Below the pieces are notes generated by a model, which saw only the letters and a list, made by a program, of their open reading frames with translations, was not told the DNA's origin and did not search any database. This document shows positions 25,886 through 34,012 of a stretch of 39,342 nt of DNA, piece after piece. This DNA comes from Micromonospora sp. KC213 (GTDB lineage: Bacteria; Actinomycetota; Actinomycetes; Mycobacteriales; Micromonosporaceae), in the NCBI RefSeq assembly GCF_004348325.1, contig NZ_SMKF01000035.1:1-39342 (forward strand), in the 5' to 3' direction. Position numbers and translations under genes: made by a program. How positions within the stretch are numbered: the first letter of the stretch is position 1; every line of letters begins with the position of its first letter.

Positions 25886-26103
25886 GGCAACCCCCTATTC
25901 GACTACGTCAACGGGCGATCTATACCCACGCCATGGATGATCGTCACCCGCGGCCGGAGCTCCGATGACAAGCCGGATCGCACCCCGCTGTGACATGCGC
26001 GAAGCCCTTCGACGATGCCCGTTGACCACCCACACCAACGCCGCGCCCAAACACCACCAGGGCACCGGAACGCCTTACGTACCTATAGTCCTGATCGGTT
26101 ACC

Positions 26104-26987
26104 TCAGTTCCCCGCTTTGCCGGAGCGGTGGTTACCTGCCGCCGGTTGGCGTCCGGGTGGTGCGGATCGAGTCTGGCTGATCGGTGTGGGCCTGGTGCCA
26201 GGCGGTCTCGTACTTGTCCGGGCTGAGTAGCCGAGCTCGCATTGGATGCGGTAGGTGCTGTACCAGCCGTAGGCCCGGCGCCGACGCAGCGCCCAGGTCG
26301 CGGCGGGTGGACCCGCCGCGCCAGCCGCGGCGCAGGAACGCGCCCTGCCCCGGCGACGCCATGAGCCGCTCGACGCGTTCGCGCCCGACGCGGATGCCGT
26401 CGCAGCGCAACTGCTGGTGCACCCGGTCGGCGCCGTAGGTGCAGCCTGAGGCGGTCCAGATCTCGGAAGATGTTGGACAGCAACCCGCGGTCGACCCTCG
26501 TCCCGGTAGCAGGGCTGGTTAGCCCTGTCCAGCCAGCCGTAGTAGGTGGACTCGCATACGCCAGGACCCGTAGCAGGAGTGCGACCGCGTAGCGGCCACG
26601 GTGTTCGTCGACGAACGTCATGACCGACGCCGGGTCGCACTCCGCGGCGAAAAACGCGCTCGCCGCCTTGAGCACCTCGTTGACGCGGCGCAGTTCCGCG
26701 TTCTCCCGCGCAGCCGGCGGCTTTCCTCGATCATGTCCGTCGTCGGCCGGTCGGTTCGATCACCGCGATCAGTCTCGACCTGACGGATCCAGTTCCGCAA
26801 CGCCTCGTGATGCACACCGAACTGCTCGGCCAAACGCCAGATCACGGGCTTGGGCTCCGACTCGCGGTACAAGCGCACAGTGCGCTGACGCAACTCGTCG
26901 GGGTACTTCTTCAGGGCTGCCACGGAACGTCCTCCCCATGGCCATCAGACCATGATCAGAAGACTCCGGAGAAGCGGGCGGAACTCA
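26104..26987 (-). mobile_element. Defective IS3-family element with terminal inverted repeats
   Basis: The ends are imperfect inverted repeats: TCAGTTCC..CCGCTTTGCCGGAG at 26104-26125 and, on the other strand from 26987, TGAGTTCCGCCCGCTTCTCCGGAG. Inside, OrfA starts at a GTG at 26923 after GGAGGACG (MAALKKYPDELRQRTVRLY, then EQFGVHHEALRNWIRQVE), the IS3 helix-turn-helix. OrfB pieces are in different frames (VLKAASAFFAAECD, TFVDEHRGRYAVALLLRV, STYYGWLDR, VHQQLRCDGIRVGRERVERLM). The DDE catalytic core is missing: the sequence jumps to the C-terminal tail (YGWYSTYRIQCELG, DKYETAWHQAH). The element is 884 bp instead of about 1.2-1.3 kb, and cannot move itself. Confidence 0.85.
26618..26923 (-). 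pseudogene. IS3-family transposase OrfA, frameshifted
   Basis: The first 70 residues from GTG 26923 match an IS3-type OrfA helix-turn-helix protein (RLAEQFGVHHEALRNWIRQVETDRGD). After MIEESRRLRG the frame departs from the expected leucine-zipper sequence, which continues in the neighbouring frame as VLKAASAFFAAECDPAS. A one-base indel near 26710 therefore breaks the gene. Confidence 0.75.
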
Positions 26988-27157
26988 GCGTGGGGACCGT
27001 GCGCAACTACCTGTTCAGCGCCATGACCAAGTTGGGCGCTTCGAACCGCGTCACCGCCATCCGAAGCGCCCAGCAGACGGGCTGGAGCTATCCGCGCGCA
27101 GCCAGCTCCTTGACAGCCTCTCGGGCGAGCTGCCCGGAGTCGTCGGCGAGCAACTGA
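26988..27157 (+). pseudogene. C-terminal fragment of a LuxR/NarL-family regulator
   Basis: About 55 codons beginning at the exact edge of the IS3 terminal repeat encode the second half of a LuxR helix-turn-helix: S-VGTVRNYLFSAMTKLGASNRVTAIRSAQQTGWSYP, followed by a divergent tail to TGA at 27155-27157. The receiver and first helices are absent here and on the far side of the element. No start is present. The insertion element thus decapitated a response regulator gene, and the rest has since been lost. The 99 bases after it show nothing. Confidence 0.7.
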
Positions 27158-27256
27158 GCCGCGGGTGCCGACCCGGCTGAGCCTCGCTCGCTCAGCTCAG
27201 ATCGAGGGGCCAGGAAGCGACCCGATGCCCGCCACCGGCTGCCCTTGATACTGCGA

Positions 27257-27403
27257 TCACCGCTTCCGGTTGAACCTGTTGGCCAGTTCGCGGAGCTTGC
27301 GCTGGGTCTGCGGCTTGGCCATTTCCTGCCGTCCCCGCGTCACCATACGCCGCCCCCGAGGGCCGGCCAGGAATGCCTTGATCCGCTGCACCATCGATGT
27401 CAT
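27257..27403 (-). CDS. Small highly basic protein (48 aa)
   Basis: From ATG 27403: MTSMVQRIKAFLAGPRGRRM, continuing with RGRQEMAKPQTQRKLRELANRFNRKR. It is lysine/arginine-rich and predicted helical. The pattern Ix-x-FLxGPxGRRxxxxGRxxxxxPxxQxKLRxLxxR resembles short conserved actinobacterial proteins that I have no named family for. The upstream GTGAGG could be the ribosome site. It may bind nucleic acid, but this is a guess from charge alone. It sits in the decayed part of the island and looks intact. Confidence 0.5.
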   Translation of the reverse strand: MTSMVQRIKAFLAGPRGRRMVTRGRQEMAKPQTQRKLRELANRFNRKR

Positions 27404-27459
27404 CTCATGCCTCACTTCTGTCGTTTCGTGTCCTCGGTGCGGCGCCCCACTGAGTGGGC

Positions 27460-27850
27460 CGTCTGAGGCAATCTCCCGTCCGCTGGCGCGGCGCCGGCTG
27501 GCGCCTGAGCACCCCGGGCTGTTGGACTGTCGGCGGACCACCCTTCTGAGCCGTGTGCGGCGCAACACCGAGCGAAACTGTGTTGCGGAGCCGCCCCATG
27601 GGGTACCAGCCGAGGCGAACCGTTCGGCCGACGCTGGTGGGGCAGATTCCGATGGGTGGCGTTCAACCGCACGTGGGTGATGGGTCTTCGGCGGCTGTGC
27701 AGCGCCGCGGTCAGCGTCGGACGTTCAGCGTTGGCGTCGCCTCTTGCGCCACCAGTCCCCGCCGAGCAGCGTCGTGCGTGATGACGTTGGTTCCAGCTTC
27801 ATTCGCGGTGGCGCTGTCGCGCCCGCGGTACGAGGTTTGGTGATGGGCAC
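27460..27850 (-). pseudogene. Decayed second DUF5994 gene
   Basis: From a GTG at 27850 the minus strand reads PPRMKLEPTSSRTTLLGGDWW, matching the hallmark of the intact DUF5994 gene at 21776. The frame then breaks. The next frame continues DANAERPTLTAALHSRRRPITHVRL, which aligns with AELPGLILVIDRLHGPITRLVL of the intact copy, and a third frame gives RLRNTVSLGVAPHT. At least two indels and a stop after WWRKRRRQR prevent a full product. It is a diverged paralog, not a recent duplicate, as residue identity is modest. Confidence 0.7.
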
Positions 27851-28627
27851 AATGGGTGGTTCCTTCCCAGTCGGTAGGGCCGGCTCGTCGGGTGCTCCGG
27901 CGAGCCGCCGCAGGCCGGCCGCGGTCGACGGCTCGGGCGTAACGAGCCACAAGGAGCCCTGCGGTTCGGCTAAGCCGCAGCTCAGCGGCGGCGTGAAAGC
28001 CGGCGACGTTGGCGATTGATTGCGATCCATGCGGTCGCGACCCGGGTGGGCGCCAGCGGGGAACTCAACGACCGCCGGAGTGGATCGGAGCCATGGAGGT
28101 CCGTCGGCCGACGGGCGTGGCGGGGTGCAGAGCAGCCGTGACGTCTCCTGGACGGGAGCCGGTATGGCGGGCACCTCGGGCGGATGTCGTCGATTCCGGG
28201 ATGTCCCTATCGTACTCCTGTTTGGCCTCTCCGGACGAGTTCACCGTCGACCGATATCGCAAGGGGGCCGCTGCTGTCGTCACCGTCTGAGGTAGGCGAC
28301 GTGCGGTACCGTTGGATCTTCGCGCCTGAGCGTTGATACGTGTGAATGGCGTGCCGCCTCGCGCGCTCGCCGGCGCAACGGCTGCAACGCCGCCAGCTGA
28401 TCACGTGGGCAGCGCCTGTCGCCTTCCTCCGGAGCCGGTGTGGTGGGCCCCGTGCGCTGACCGATGCCGGATGCCCTGACCGTACGCCGATTCTGACGAG
28501 CAGGAGGCCGGAGTCGACGGCGGGCCGGCTGGGTCATGGCGCGGGCCGTTCGGGAGGCTGCTTGCAGCCCGGCCGCGATCCGGCCAGGAGGCCCCCTTCT
28601 TGGTTTAGTTCAGTCGGTGAGGCTGGC
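27851..28627. other. 777-base stretch without a supportable gene
   Basis: Several short open frames occur on both strands but none has a ribosome site, consistent third-position GC bias or a recognisable domain. It separates the DUF5994 pseudogene from the desaturase gene and is probably decayed DNA. A weak hairpin (GGCCG 28571-28575, CGGCC 28581-28585) lies downstream of the desaturase stop. Confidence 0.5.
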
Positions 28628-29659
28628 TCAGCGCGCTGCGTGTTCGGCGCGGGCTGGTGCGCCTACCTGGTGCAGGTGTTGCAGGGCTTGGCGGTAGGAG
28701 GTGACGAGGCTGGTCTGTTCGTACGCGACGCCGATCTCAGTGCAGTATGCCTGCACGATCGGCTGGGCCTTACGCAGGTTGGGCGTCGGCATGCCGGGGA
28801 ACAGGTGGTGCTCGATCTGGTAGTTGAGGCCGCCCAGCGCCGCGTCGGTCAGCCAGCCGCCGCGGACGTTGCGGGAGGTCAGCACCTGCTTGCGCAGGTA
28901 GTCCTCGTCGCCGGTCGGGTGCGGCATGCCCTTGTGGTTGGGTGCGAATGTCATGCCGAGGTAGACGCCGAACAGCGCCTGGTGCACCAGCAGGAAGGCG
29001 ATGGCCTGCGGTGGCGACAGGACGATCAGCAGTGCGGAGAGGTAGCCGACGGCGTGCAGGATCAGCAGGGTGCATTCAAGGCGGTGTCGCTTCACCGTGC
29101 CATTGCGCAAGGCCTTGATGCTGGAGACTTTCAGGTCGGCGGCGAGCAGAGCGAGCAGCGGGAAGAACAGCGCGGCCTGGTGCCGGGTGATGAAGCCTTT
29201 CAGCCCGCGCCGGCCGAGGGCCGACTTCGTGGCCCAGATGAGAACCTCGGGCGCGACGTCCGGGTCGAGGTCGTCGTGGTTGGGGTTGTTGTGGTGACGG
29301 GTGTGCTTGTCCATCCACCAGCCGTAACTCATCCCGACGCAGAGGTTTCCGGTGAGCCGTCCGGCGACTTCGCCGGGGCGTTTGGTGCGGAACACCTGGC
29401 GATGGGCCAGATCGTGCGCCACGAGCGCGACCTGGGTGAACGTGACGGCCAGGAACGCGGCCGTCACCAACTGCCACCAGGACGAGCCGATGAGGAAGAA
29501 CGCGGTCCAACCGCCGAGGAACATGAGCGTGACGACGCTCAGCCGTGCGAGGTAGTAGGCGGGCCGGCGCTGCATCAGCCCCTCGCCGCTGATCCGGCGG
29601 GACAGCACGGCGAAGTCGCTGCCCGTCGTTGTCCTCAACGGTGCCATGGTTATTGTCAT
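28628..29659 (-). CDS. Membrane fatty acid desaturase (acyl-lipid/acyl-CoA type)
   Basis: A 343-residue di-iron membrane enzyme. The three histidine boxes are HDLAH (82-86), HTRHH (119-123) and QIEHH (281-285). The glutamine-led third box is typical of front-end and DesA3/linoleoyl-CoA-type desaturases. Four main hydrophobic helices flank them. It introduces a cis double bond into membrane acyl chains using oxygen and an electron donor; no cytochrome b5 domain is fused. The ATG at 29659 lies 5 bases after a TTGATA -10-like box, so the message may be leaderless. A kinase/regulator pair is transcribed divergently across a palindrome, which suggests membrane-state control of desaturation. Confidence 0.92.
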   Translation of the reverse strand: MTITMAPLRTTTGSDFAVLSRRISGEGLMQRRPAYYLARLSVVTLMFLGGWTAFFLIGSSWWQLVTAAFLAVTFTQVALVAHDLAHRQVFRTKRPGEVAGRLTGNLCVGMSYGWWMDKHTRHHNNPNHDDLDPDVAPEVLIWATKSALGRRGLKGFITRHQAALFFPLLALLAADLKVSSIKALRNGTVKRHRLECTLLILHAVGYLSALLIVLSPPQAIAFLLVHQALFGVYLGMTFAPNHKGMPHPTGDEDYLRKQVLTSRNVRGGWLTDAALGGLNYQIEHHLFPGMPTPNLRKAQPIVQAYCTEIGVAYEQTSLVTSYRQALQHLHQVGAPARAEHAAR

Positions 29660-29664
29660 GCTTC

Positions 29665-29694
29665 TATCAAACCGCCAGGGGCATGCATCGTCAG
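29665..29694 (-). promoter_or_regulatory. Candidate desaturase promoter
   Basis: On the minus strand CTGACG (29694-29689) and TTGATA (29670-29665) are spaced by 18 bases and end 5 bases before the desaturase ATG. This would give a leaderless or near-leaderless transcript, consistent with the lack of a Shine-Dalgarno sequence. Confidence 0.4.
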
Positions 29695-29715
29695 GAGTGC
29701 TACGTCCTACGGCCC

Positions 29716-29733
29716 GGTGGTGCTAGCACCACC
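29716..29733. promoter_or_regulatory. 18-bp perfect palindrome, putative response-regulator operator
   Basis: GGTGGTGCTAGCACCACC is a perfect palindrome. It abuts the -35 element of the kinase/regulator promoter and lies 22 bases upstream of the desaturase -35 element. NarL/LuxR regulators bind such dyads as dimers. It is the obvious candidate site for the regulator encoded at 31027. Confidence 0.6.
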
Positions 29734-29734
29734 A

Positions 29735-29763
29735 TTGAACCGCCCGCCAGCCGGCACTATATG
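29735..29763 (+). promoter_or_regulatory. Sigma-70-type promoter of sensor kinase operon
   Basis: TTGAAC (29735-29740), a 17-base spacer and TATATG (29758-29763) give a near-consensus vegetative promoter. The expected start of transcription is around 29770, within a few bases of the kinase start codons, so the message is probably leaderless. Confidence 0.6.
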
Positions 29764-29767
29764 ACCT

Positions 29768-31075
29768 GTGGAGATGCCCGAGACCGGTGCACGGCTGCGC
29801 CGATGGGGCCGGCGCGGTGCGCACTCCGTGCTGGGCGGCATGGCCGCGATCGGGCTGGCCTTCACCAACCTGCCGCTGCTCACCGCGTCGGTTGTCGCGT
29901 TGGCCCTGACGCCGGTGCCGTTCCTCGGTTTAGCGCTGGTGCCGTGGACGATGACGCTGGTCCGCAAGCGCGCCGATCTCGAGCGCAGACGTGCTTCACG
30001 AACCGGCGTCCTGGTGACCCGCCCGTACCACCCGTCCCCGGAACGGGCCATGGCCGACGGCTGGCAGCGCTTCCGGTGGACCGTGACGGACCCGGCCACC
30101 TGGCGTGACCTCGCCTGGCTCCTGCCCGGCGCGATCGTCGGGTTCACACTCGGGACGATCGCTGTCGTCGTGCCCCTGTACGGCCTCGCGGGTCTGACGC
30201 TGACGCCGCTATGGATCTGGCTCGCCACCGGCTGGTACCACTACGGCGCCATCTGGTCCATCGATACGGCGCCCGCCGGGCTGCTCTGCCTACCGCAAGG
30301 CGCCGTCATCCTTGCGGTCGGCCTGTGGGCGGCGCCGTGGCTGCGCCGCGTTGACGCCCTCTTCGCCCGGCTCTTCCTCGCGCCAACCAGGGCCGCTGAG
30401 CTCCGGCTGCGCGTCACGCAGCTGACCCTCACGCGCGCTGACACCGTGGACGCCCAAGCGGCCGAGCTGCGCCGCATCGAACGCGACCTGCACGACGGCG
30501 TCCAAGCCCGCCTCGTCTCGCTGAGCATGATCATCGGCCTGGCCGACGAACTCATCGACCGGAACCCGGCCGAGGCCCACAAGCTGCTCGCGGAAGCGCG
30601 TGAGTCCAGCGGTACGGCGCTGGTCGAGCTGCGGCACCTCGTCCGCGGCATCCACCCACCGGTGCTGGCCGAACGTGGACTCGGCGGCGCGGTCCGTGCG
30701 CTGGCGCTCAGCCTGCCGGTCCCGATCACGGTCGACATCGACCTACCGGGACGGCCCGACACACCCGTCGAGTCCGCGGCGTACTTCGCCGTCGCCGAGG
30801 CGCTGACCAACATGATCCGGCACAGCCGCGCCCACAGCGGGTCGGTGTCCGTACGGCACGCGGACGGCGCGCTAACCATGGTGGTCACCGACGACGGCGC
30901 AGGAGGCGCCGACCCCGCAGCCGGCACCGGTCTGCGCGGTATCGAACGCCGCCTCGCCGCGTTCGATGGCACCATGGCCCTGTCGAGCCCGCCCGGGGGA
31001 CCCACCGTCATCACCATGGAGATACCGTGCGCGTTGTCATCGCCGAGGACCATGCCCTCCTCCGAGACGGACTGA
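29768..31075 (+). CDS. HisKA_3 sensor histidine kinase, possibly DesK-like
   Basis: A 435-residue kinase. Two hydrophobic helices near 20-65 and further ones near 115-190 form a membrane sensor with an intervening cytoplasmic loop. The phosphoacceptor is H242 in RDLHDGVQARL. The N box is around N348 (AEALTNMIRHSRA) and a glycine box is TGLRGIERRL near 387-396. The C-terminus overlaps the regulator gene by 49 bases. GTG 29768 was used; ATG 29774 is an alternative that fits the mapped-looking promoter slightly better. Facing a desaturase gene, it may sense membrane order like Bacillus DesK, although the DesK family link is by context and architecture only. Confidence 0.9.
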   Translation: MEMPETGARLRRWGRRGAHSVLGGMAAIGLAFTNLPLLTASVVALALTPVPFLGLALVPWTMTLVRKRADLERRRASRTGVLVTRPYHPSPERAMADGWQRFRWTVTDPATWRDLAWLLPGAIVGFTLGTIAVVVPLYGLAGLTLTPLWIWLATGWYHYGAIWSIDTAPAGLLCLPQGAVILAVGLWAAPWLRRVDALFARLFLAPTRAAELRLRVTQLTLTRADTVDAQAAELRRIERDLHDGVQARLVSLSMIIGLADELIDRNPAEAHKLLAEARESSGTALVELRHLVRGIHPPVLAERGLGGAVRALALSLPVPITVDIDLPGRPDTPVESAAYFAVAEALTNMIRHSRAHSGSVSVRHADGALTMVVTDDGAGGADPAAGTGLRGIERRLAAFDGTMALSSPPGGPTVITMEIPCALSSPRTMPSSETD

Positions 31076-31662
31076 CCCGGCTCCTGCAGGCCTTCGACTT
31101 CGACGTCGTCGCAGCCATCGACAACGGACCGGCCCTGTTGCCCGCCCTGATCACGCACAAGCCCCGGGTGGCGATCATCGATGTCCGCCTCCCCCCGACA
31201 TTCACCGACGAAGGTCTGCAAGCCGCGATCGCGGCCCGAACCCAGGTGCCTGGCCTGCCGATCCTTATGCTCTCCCAGCACGTCGAGCCCTTGTACGCCC
31301 GCGAACTGCTCAGCACCCCGCACGGCGGTGTGGGCTATCTGCTCAAGGATCGTGTGTCCGACGTCGGGGAGTTCGTCGACGCCGTCCGCCGGGTCGCCGA
31401 CGGCGGCACCGCCATGGACCCTGAGGTGATCGCCCAACTACTCGTCCGCCGGGAGCCACTGGCGGTACTCACCGCCCGGGAACGGGAGCTGCTCGGTGTC
31501 ATGGCTGAAGGCCGCTCCAACGCCGCCATCGCGGCCAAGCTCCGCATCACCGAGAAAGCCGTGAGCAAGCACATCAACAACATCCTCACCAAACTGGACA
31601 TGCCACCCTCCGACGACGACAACCGCCGCGTCCTCGCCGTCCTGGCATACCTCAACGCCTGA
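31027..31662 (+). CDS. NarL/LuxR-family response regulator, possibly DesR-like
   Basis: A 211-residue regulator. The receiver has E7-D8, phosphoacceptor D52 (IIDVRLPP), S83 (MLSQH) and K107 (YLLKDR). The LuxR helix-turn-helix is LTARERELLGVMAEGRSNAAIA with EKAVSKHINNILTKLDM. The GTG start lies inside the kinase gene, giving a 49-base overlap and coupling. It is the partner of the kinase at 29768. The 18-bp palindrome at 29716 is a plausible binding site through which it could control both its own operon and the desaturase. Confidence 0.93.
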   Translation: MRVVIAEDHALLRDGLTRLLQAFDFDVVAAIDNGPALLPALITHKPRVAIIDVRLPPTFTDEGLQAAIAARTQVPGLPILMLSQHVEPLYARELLSTPHGGVGYLLKDRVSDVGEFVDAVRRVADGGTAMDPEVIAQLLVRREPLAVLTARERELLGVMAEGRSNAAIAAKLRITEKAVSKHINNILTKLDMPPSDDDNRRVLAVLAYLNA

Positions 31663-31682
31663 CCGGCTGGAACGGAGGGACA

Positions 31683-31961
31683 ATGATCATCGATGCTCAA
31701 AGACCCGCAACCGTGCACGAGGTCGTAAAGGATGTCTCGTAACTGGGTGAGGCGTTACCGAACGTTGACCCGCCGACCGGTAGCCTCGTCAACGCCGGCC
31801 TCGTCAAGATGGGCATCCAGTTCGACGTCGAGCGCCGACCCGAGAACAGTCGGGTGATCCCGGCGAGGAGCCTACCCGGCCCGACAAGGGACGCTCGGAC
31901 GGCAGGCCAGCACGCGTCGTGTCTTCGACGTGACGCCGAGGCTCGTCACCTCAGACCATGA
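31683..31961 (+). pseudogene. Small ORF interrupted by in-frame TAA, coupled to phosphatase gene
   Basis: An ATG at 31683 with GGAGGG 4 bases upstream begins MIIDAQRPATVHEVVKDVS and meets TAA at 31740-31742. The same frame then stays open for 72 codons with GC-biased third positions (LGEALPNVDPPTGSLVNAG, then MGIQFDVERRPENSR) and ends in a TGA that overlaps the phosphatase ATG (ATGA at 31958-31961). The reading phase across the stop and the coupling suggest a single former gene of about 92 residues broken by a nonsense mutation. No family was recognised. An internal ATG at 31809 could still make about 50 residues. Confidence 0.45.
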
Positions 31962-33295
31962 TCAGCGACGTGGCTCCGTGCCGCAGCTTTGACCTGCTGC
32001 CGTTTATGCTGCGCCGAGTGAGCGACATCGAGATGAACGGCGTGGATCTCAACGAGGTGCTGCTAGCGGTGGAGAAAGCCGCCCCGGTCGACGCCGTCGA
32101 GGCGGTGACGCGCAGCGCCGGGGTGAACCTCGGCGCGTTGTGGGTGTCGTTCCTCGTGGCCGACATGAGCGGGCGCGCCCTGGTGCGCCTGGTCCACGTC
32201 CCTATCGGTGACGTGCCCGACGGACGCCGGCAGGACCAGGACCTGGCAGTGGTGCTGCCCTTCGACGGCGGTCCGCAGGAGCAGGCGCTGCGCACGCAAC
32301 AGGTTCTGGTCGAGCACGCCGGTGATCATCACGTGGTGCGAGCGCCGGTCACCCAGCGCGGCGAGGCCATCGGGCTGTTGGAGATCGCCGTGTCTGCCGC
32401 ACCGACCGACGCGGTCGCGCATCAGGTGTCACGTGCCGCGCACACGTTGGCGTTCGTGGTCATCGCCAACCGGCGCCACACCGACCTGTTCGAGTGGGGG
32501 CAGCGAACCACGGCGTTCACCCTCGCCGCGGAGATCCAAAGGCGGCTGCTGCCCTCCTCGTTCACCTGTGAGGCCGACTCGTTCACCGTGGCGGGATGGC
32601 TGGAGCCGGCCGCCAGCATCGGCGGCGACACCTTCGACTACAGCCTGGCCCGCGACCTGCTGCACCTGAGTATCACCGACGCGGTGGGCCACGGTGTGCA
32701 CAGCGCACTCACCGCGACCCTGTGCGTCGGCGGACTCCGTAACGCACGGCGCCGCGGCGGCACCCTGCTCGAACAGGCGCAGGCCGCGCACGAGGCGCTC
32801 GTCGCCAACGCCGCGGCCGGTTCGCCCTTCGCCACGGGACTTCTCGGCCGGTTGGACCTGTCCACGGGGATCCTTGCCGTCGTCAACGCCGGACACCCCG
32901 CACCGCTGTTGGTGCGCGACCGGGCGGTGCTGCCAGTGGTCCTGCCCATCAGTCGGCCTTTCGGGGTACGACCTGCCGCGCCCTACCGGGCTGCCGAGGT
33001 CGAGTTGCAGGCCGGCGACCGGTTGGTACTGCTCACCGACGGCATGCTCGAACGAGGCGCCGCCGCCCTTGACCTGCCCGCACGGCTGCTGCATCTGAGC
33101 GCGCTGCACCCCCGGGAGGTCGTCCGGGTCCTCGGCGATCTCGTCCTCGAAGTCGCCGGACCTGTCCTACCCGATGACGCCTGCCTGCTCGTCCTCGACT
33201 GGCACGGCGGGCACGGCGACACCCGCCGCACCGCGGCCGGCGCCGACCACCACCGGGCCAGCAAATCCCTACCGCCGATAGCCAGCAGGCGGTGA
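31958..33295 (+). CDS. GAF/SpoIIE-type PP2C serine phosphatase
   Basis: A 445-residue protein. Residues about 30-175 resemble a GAF sensor region. Residues about 190-410 form a SpoIIE/RsbU-type PP2C phosphatase with metal-binding motifs IGGDTFDYS (222-224 GGD), D241 in DAVGHGVHSA, NAGHPAPLL and LLTDGMLERG, and a final DDACLLVLDW. Such enzymes dephosphorylate anti-anti-sigma (STAS) proteins to activate sigma factors; no STAS or kinase partner is in the window. Start ATG 31958 is favoured by its ATGA overlap with the preceding frame, although no clear ribosome site is present; GTG 32018 is an alternative. Confidence 0.88.
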   Translation: MISDVAPCRSFDLLPFMLRRVSDIEMNGVDLNEVLLAVEKAAPVDAVEAVTRSAGVNLGALWVSFLVADMSGRALVRLVHVPIGDVPDGRRQDQDLAVVLPFDGGPQEQALRTQQVLVEHAGDHHVVRAPVTQRGEAIGLLEIAVSAAPTDAVAHQVSRAAHTLAFVVIANRRHTDLFEWGQRTTAFTLAAEIQRRLLPSSFTCEADSFTVAGWLEPAASIGGDTFDYSLARDLLHLSITDAVGHGVHSALTATLCVGGLRNARRRGGTLLEQAQAAHEALVANAAAGSPFATGLLGRLDLSTGILAVVNAGHPAPLLVRDRAVLPVVLPISRPFGVRPAAPYRAAEVELQAGDRLVLLTDGMLERGAAALDLPARLLHLSALHPREVVRVLGDLVLEVAGPVLPDDACLLVLDWHGGHGDTRRTAAGADHHRASKSLPPIASRR

Positions 33296-33581
33296 TGGCT
33301 GCTTCGTTCAGCCCGGCCGCGGGTGTCGGCGCGGGATGAGGGCGTGCGGCTGGCGCCCAGGCCTACGACCCGGCCGGGCTCGGCAGGGGGAAGATCTGTT
33401 CGATCCACCGCCGCTACACCCGCTACCAACTGCGCCTGGCCGCTACGAGCCCGGGAGATGGTCGACCAGGGCACCGCTCTGGAAGCCGCCTGCCGGGATC
33501 ATCGTCCTGGAAGACCAGTTTGAGGAAGCCCTTCAACACAACCAGAGACTGCAGCGCCGCCAGCAAGGCGGCGCCGCCTGA
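33296..33581 (+). other. Decayed coding sequence after the phosphatase gene
   Basis: Two overlapping frames carry complementary pieces of what seems to be one protein: REMVDQGTALEAACRD in one and GIIVLEDQFEEALQHNQRLQ in the next, ending at TGA 33579-33581. A one-base shift near 33500 would join them. The rest of the stretch has no start or ribosome site. The family was not recognised. Confidence 0.3.
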
Positions 33582-33689
33582 CCCCAACGCCTGACAATCC
33601 CTGCTCCACCCGGAGAAGGGACCGTTTGTCGTACCGGAAGATCTCGATGCTCGGGCTTGAGGTTGTCGGGTCTGGTGAGATCATCCGGG

Positions 33690-33986
33690 CGAGCCGGCGC
33701 GGGGAGATGTGGCTGCGGTCGACGTCCGCGCGGCCTTGGTTGATGTCCTTGTGCCGCAGGTTCAGACAGCCGGTGAAGCCGAAGGCCTTGATCTCGTCGA
33801 AGAGGTGCTTGACGCCGACGCCGGGGTCCTCGGCCCGACGTGTGCGCAGGCGCTCACGGTAGGGGTCGACGAGGTTGGCACGGTATTTGGGGACGCGGAG
33901 CATCCGCTTGGGCCGGGGCGGGCGGATTCGAGCAGACCTACGCCCTGGCCGAGCAGGTCATGGATTTGATGCCAGCGTTTAGAGTT
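33690..33986 (-). mobile_element. ISL3-family transposase remnant
   Basis: The minus strand encodes a middle piece of an ISL3 transposase in two frames: NSKRWHQIHDLLGQGVGLLE (from about 33986), then VDPYRERLRTRRAEDPGVGV with HLFDEIKAFGFTG, and QGRADVDR with ISPRRLARM (to about 33690). The helix-turn-helix residues between them are partly deleted. N-terminal zinc-ribbon and catalytic parts are absent. GGCTCTTCACC on the minus strand at 34260-34250 resembles the GGCTCTTC ends of ISL3 elements and may be the old terminus. Confidence 0.65.
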
Positions 33987-34012
33987 GTCCGCGCGGGGCC
34001 CGTCGCAGATGG

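Noticed and set aside
28346..29764. 472-residue plus-strand frame opposite the desaturase gene
   Set aside because: Antisense shadow; the desaturase histidine boxes and helices lie on the minus strand.
31720..31760. Possible insertion-sequence end in the bases around the in-frame TAA
   Set aside because: No matching inverted repeat or transposase piece nearby, and the reading phase is maintained across it.
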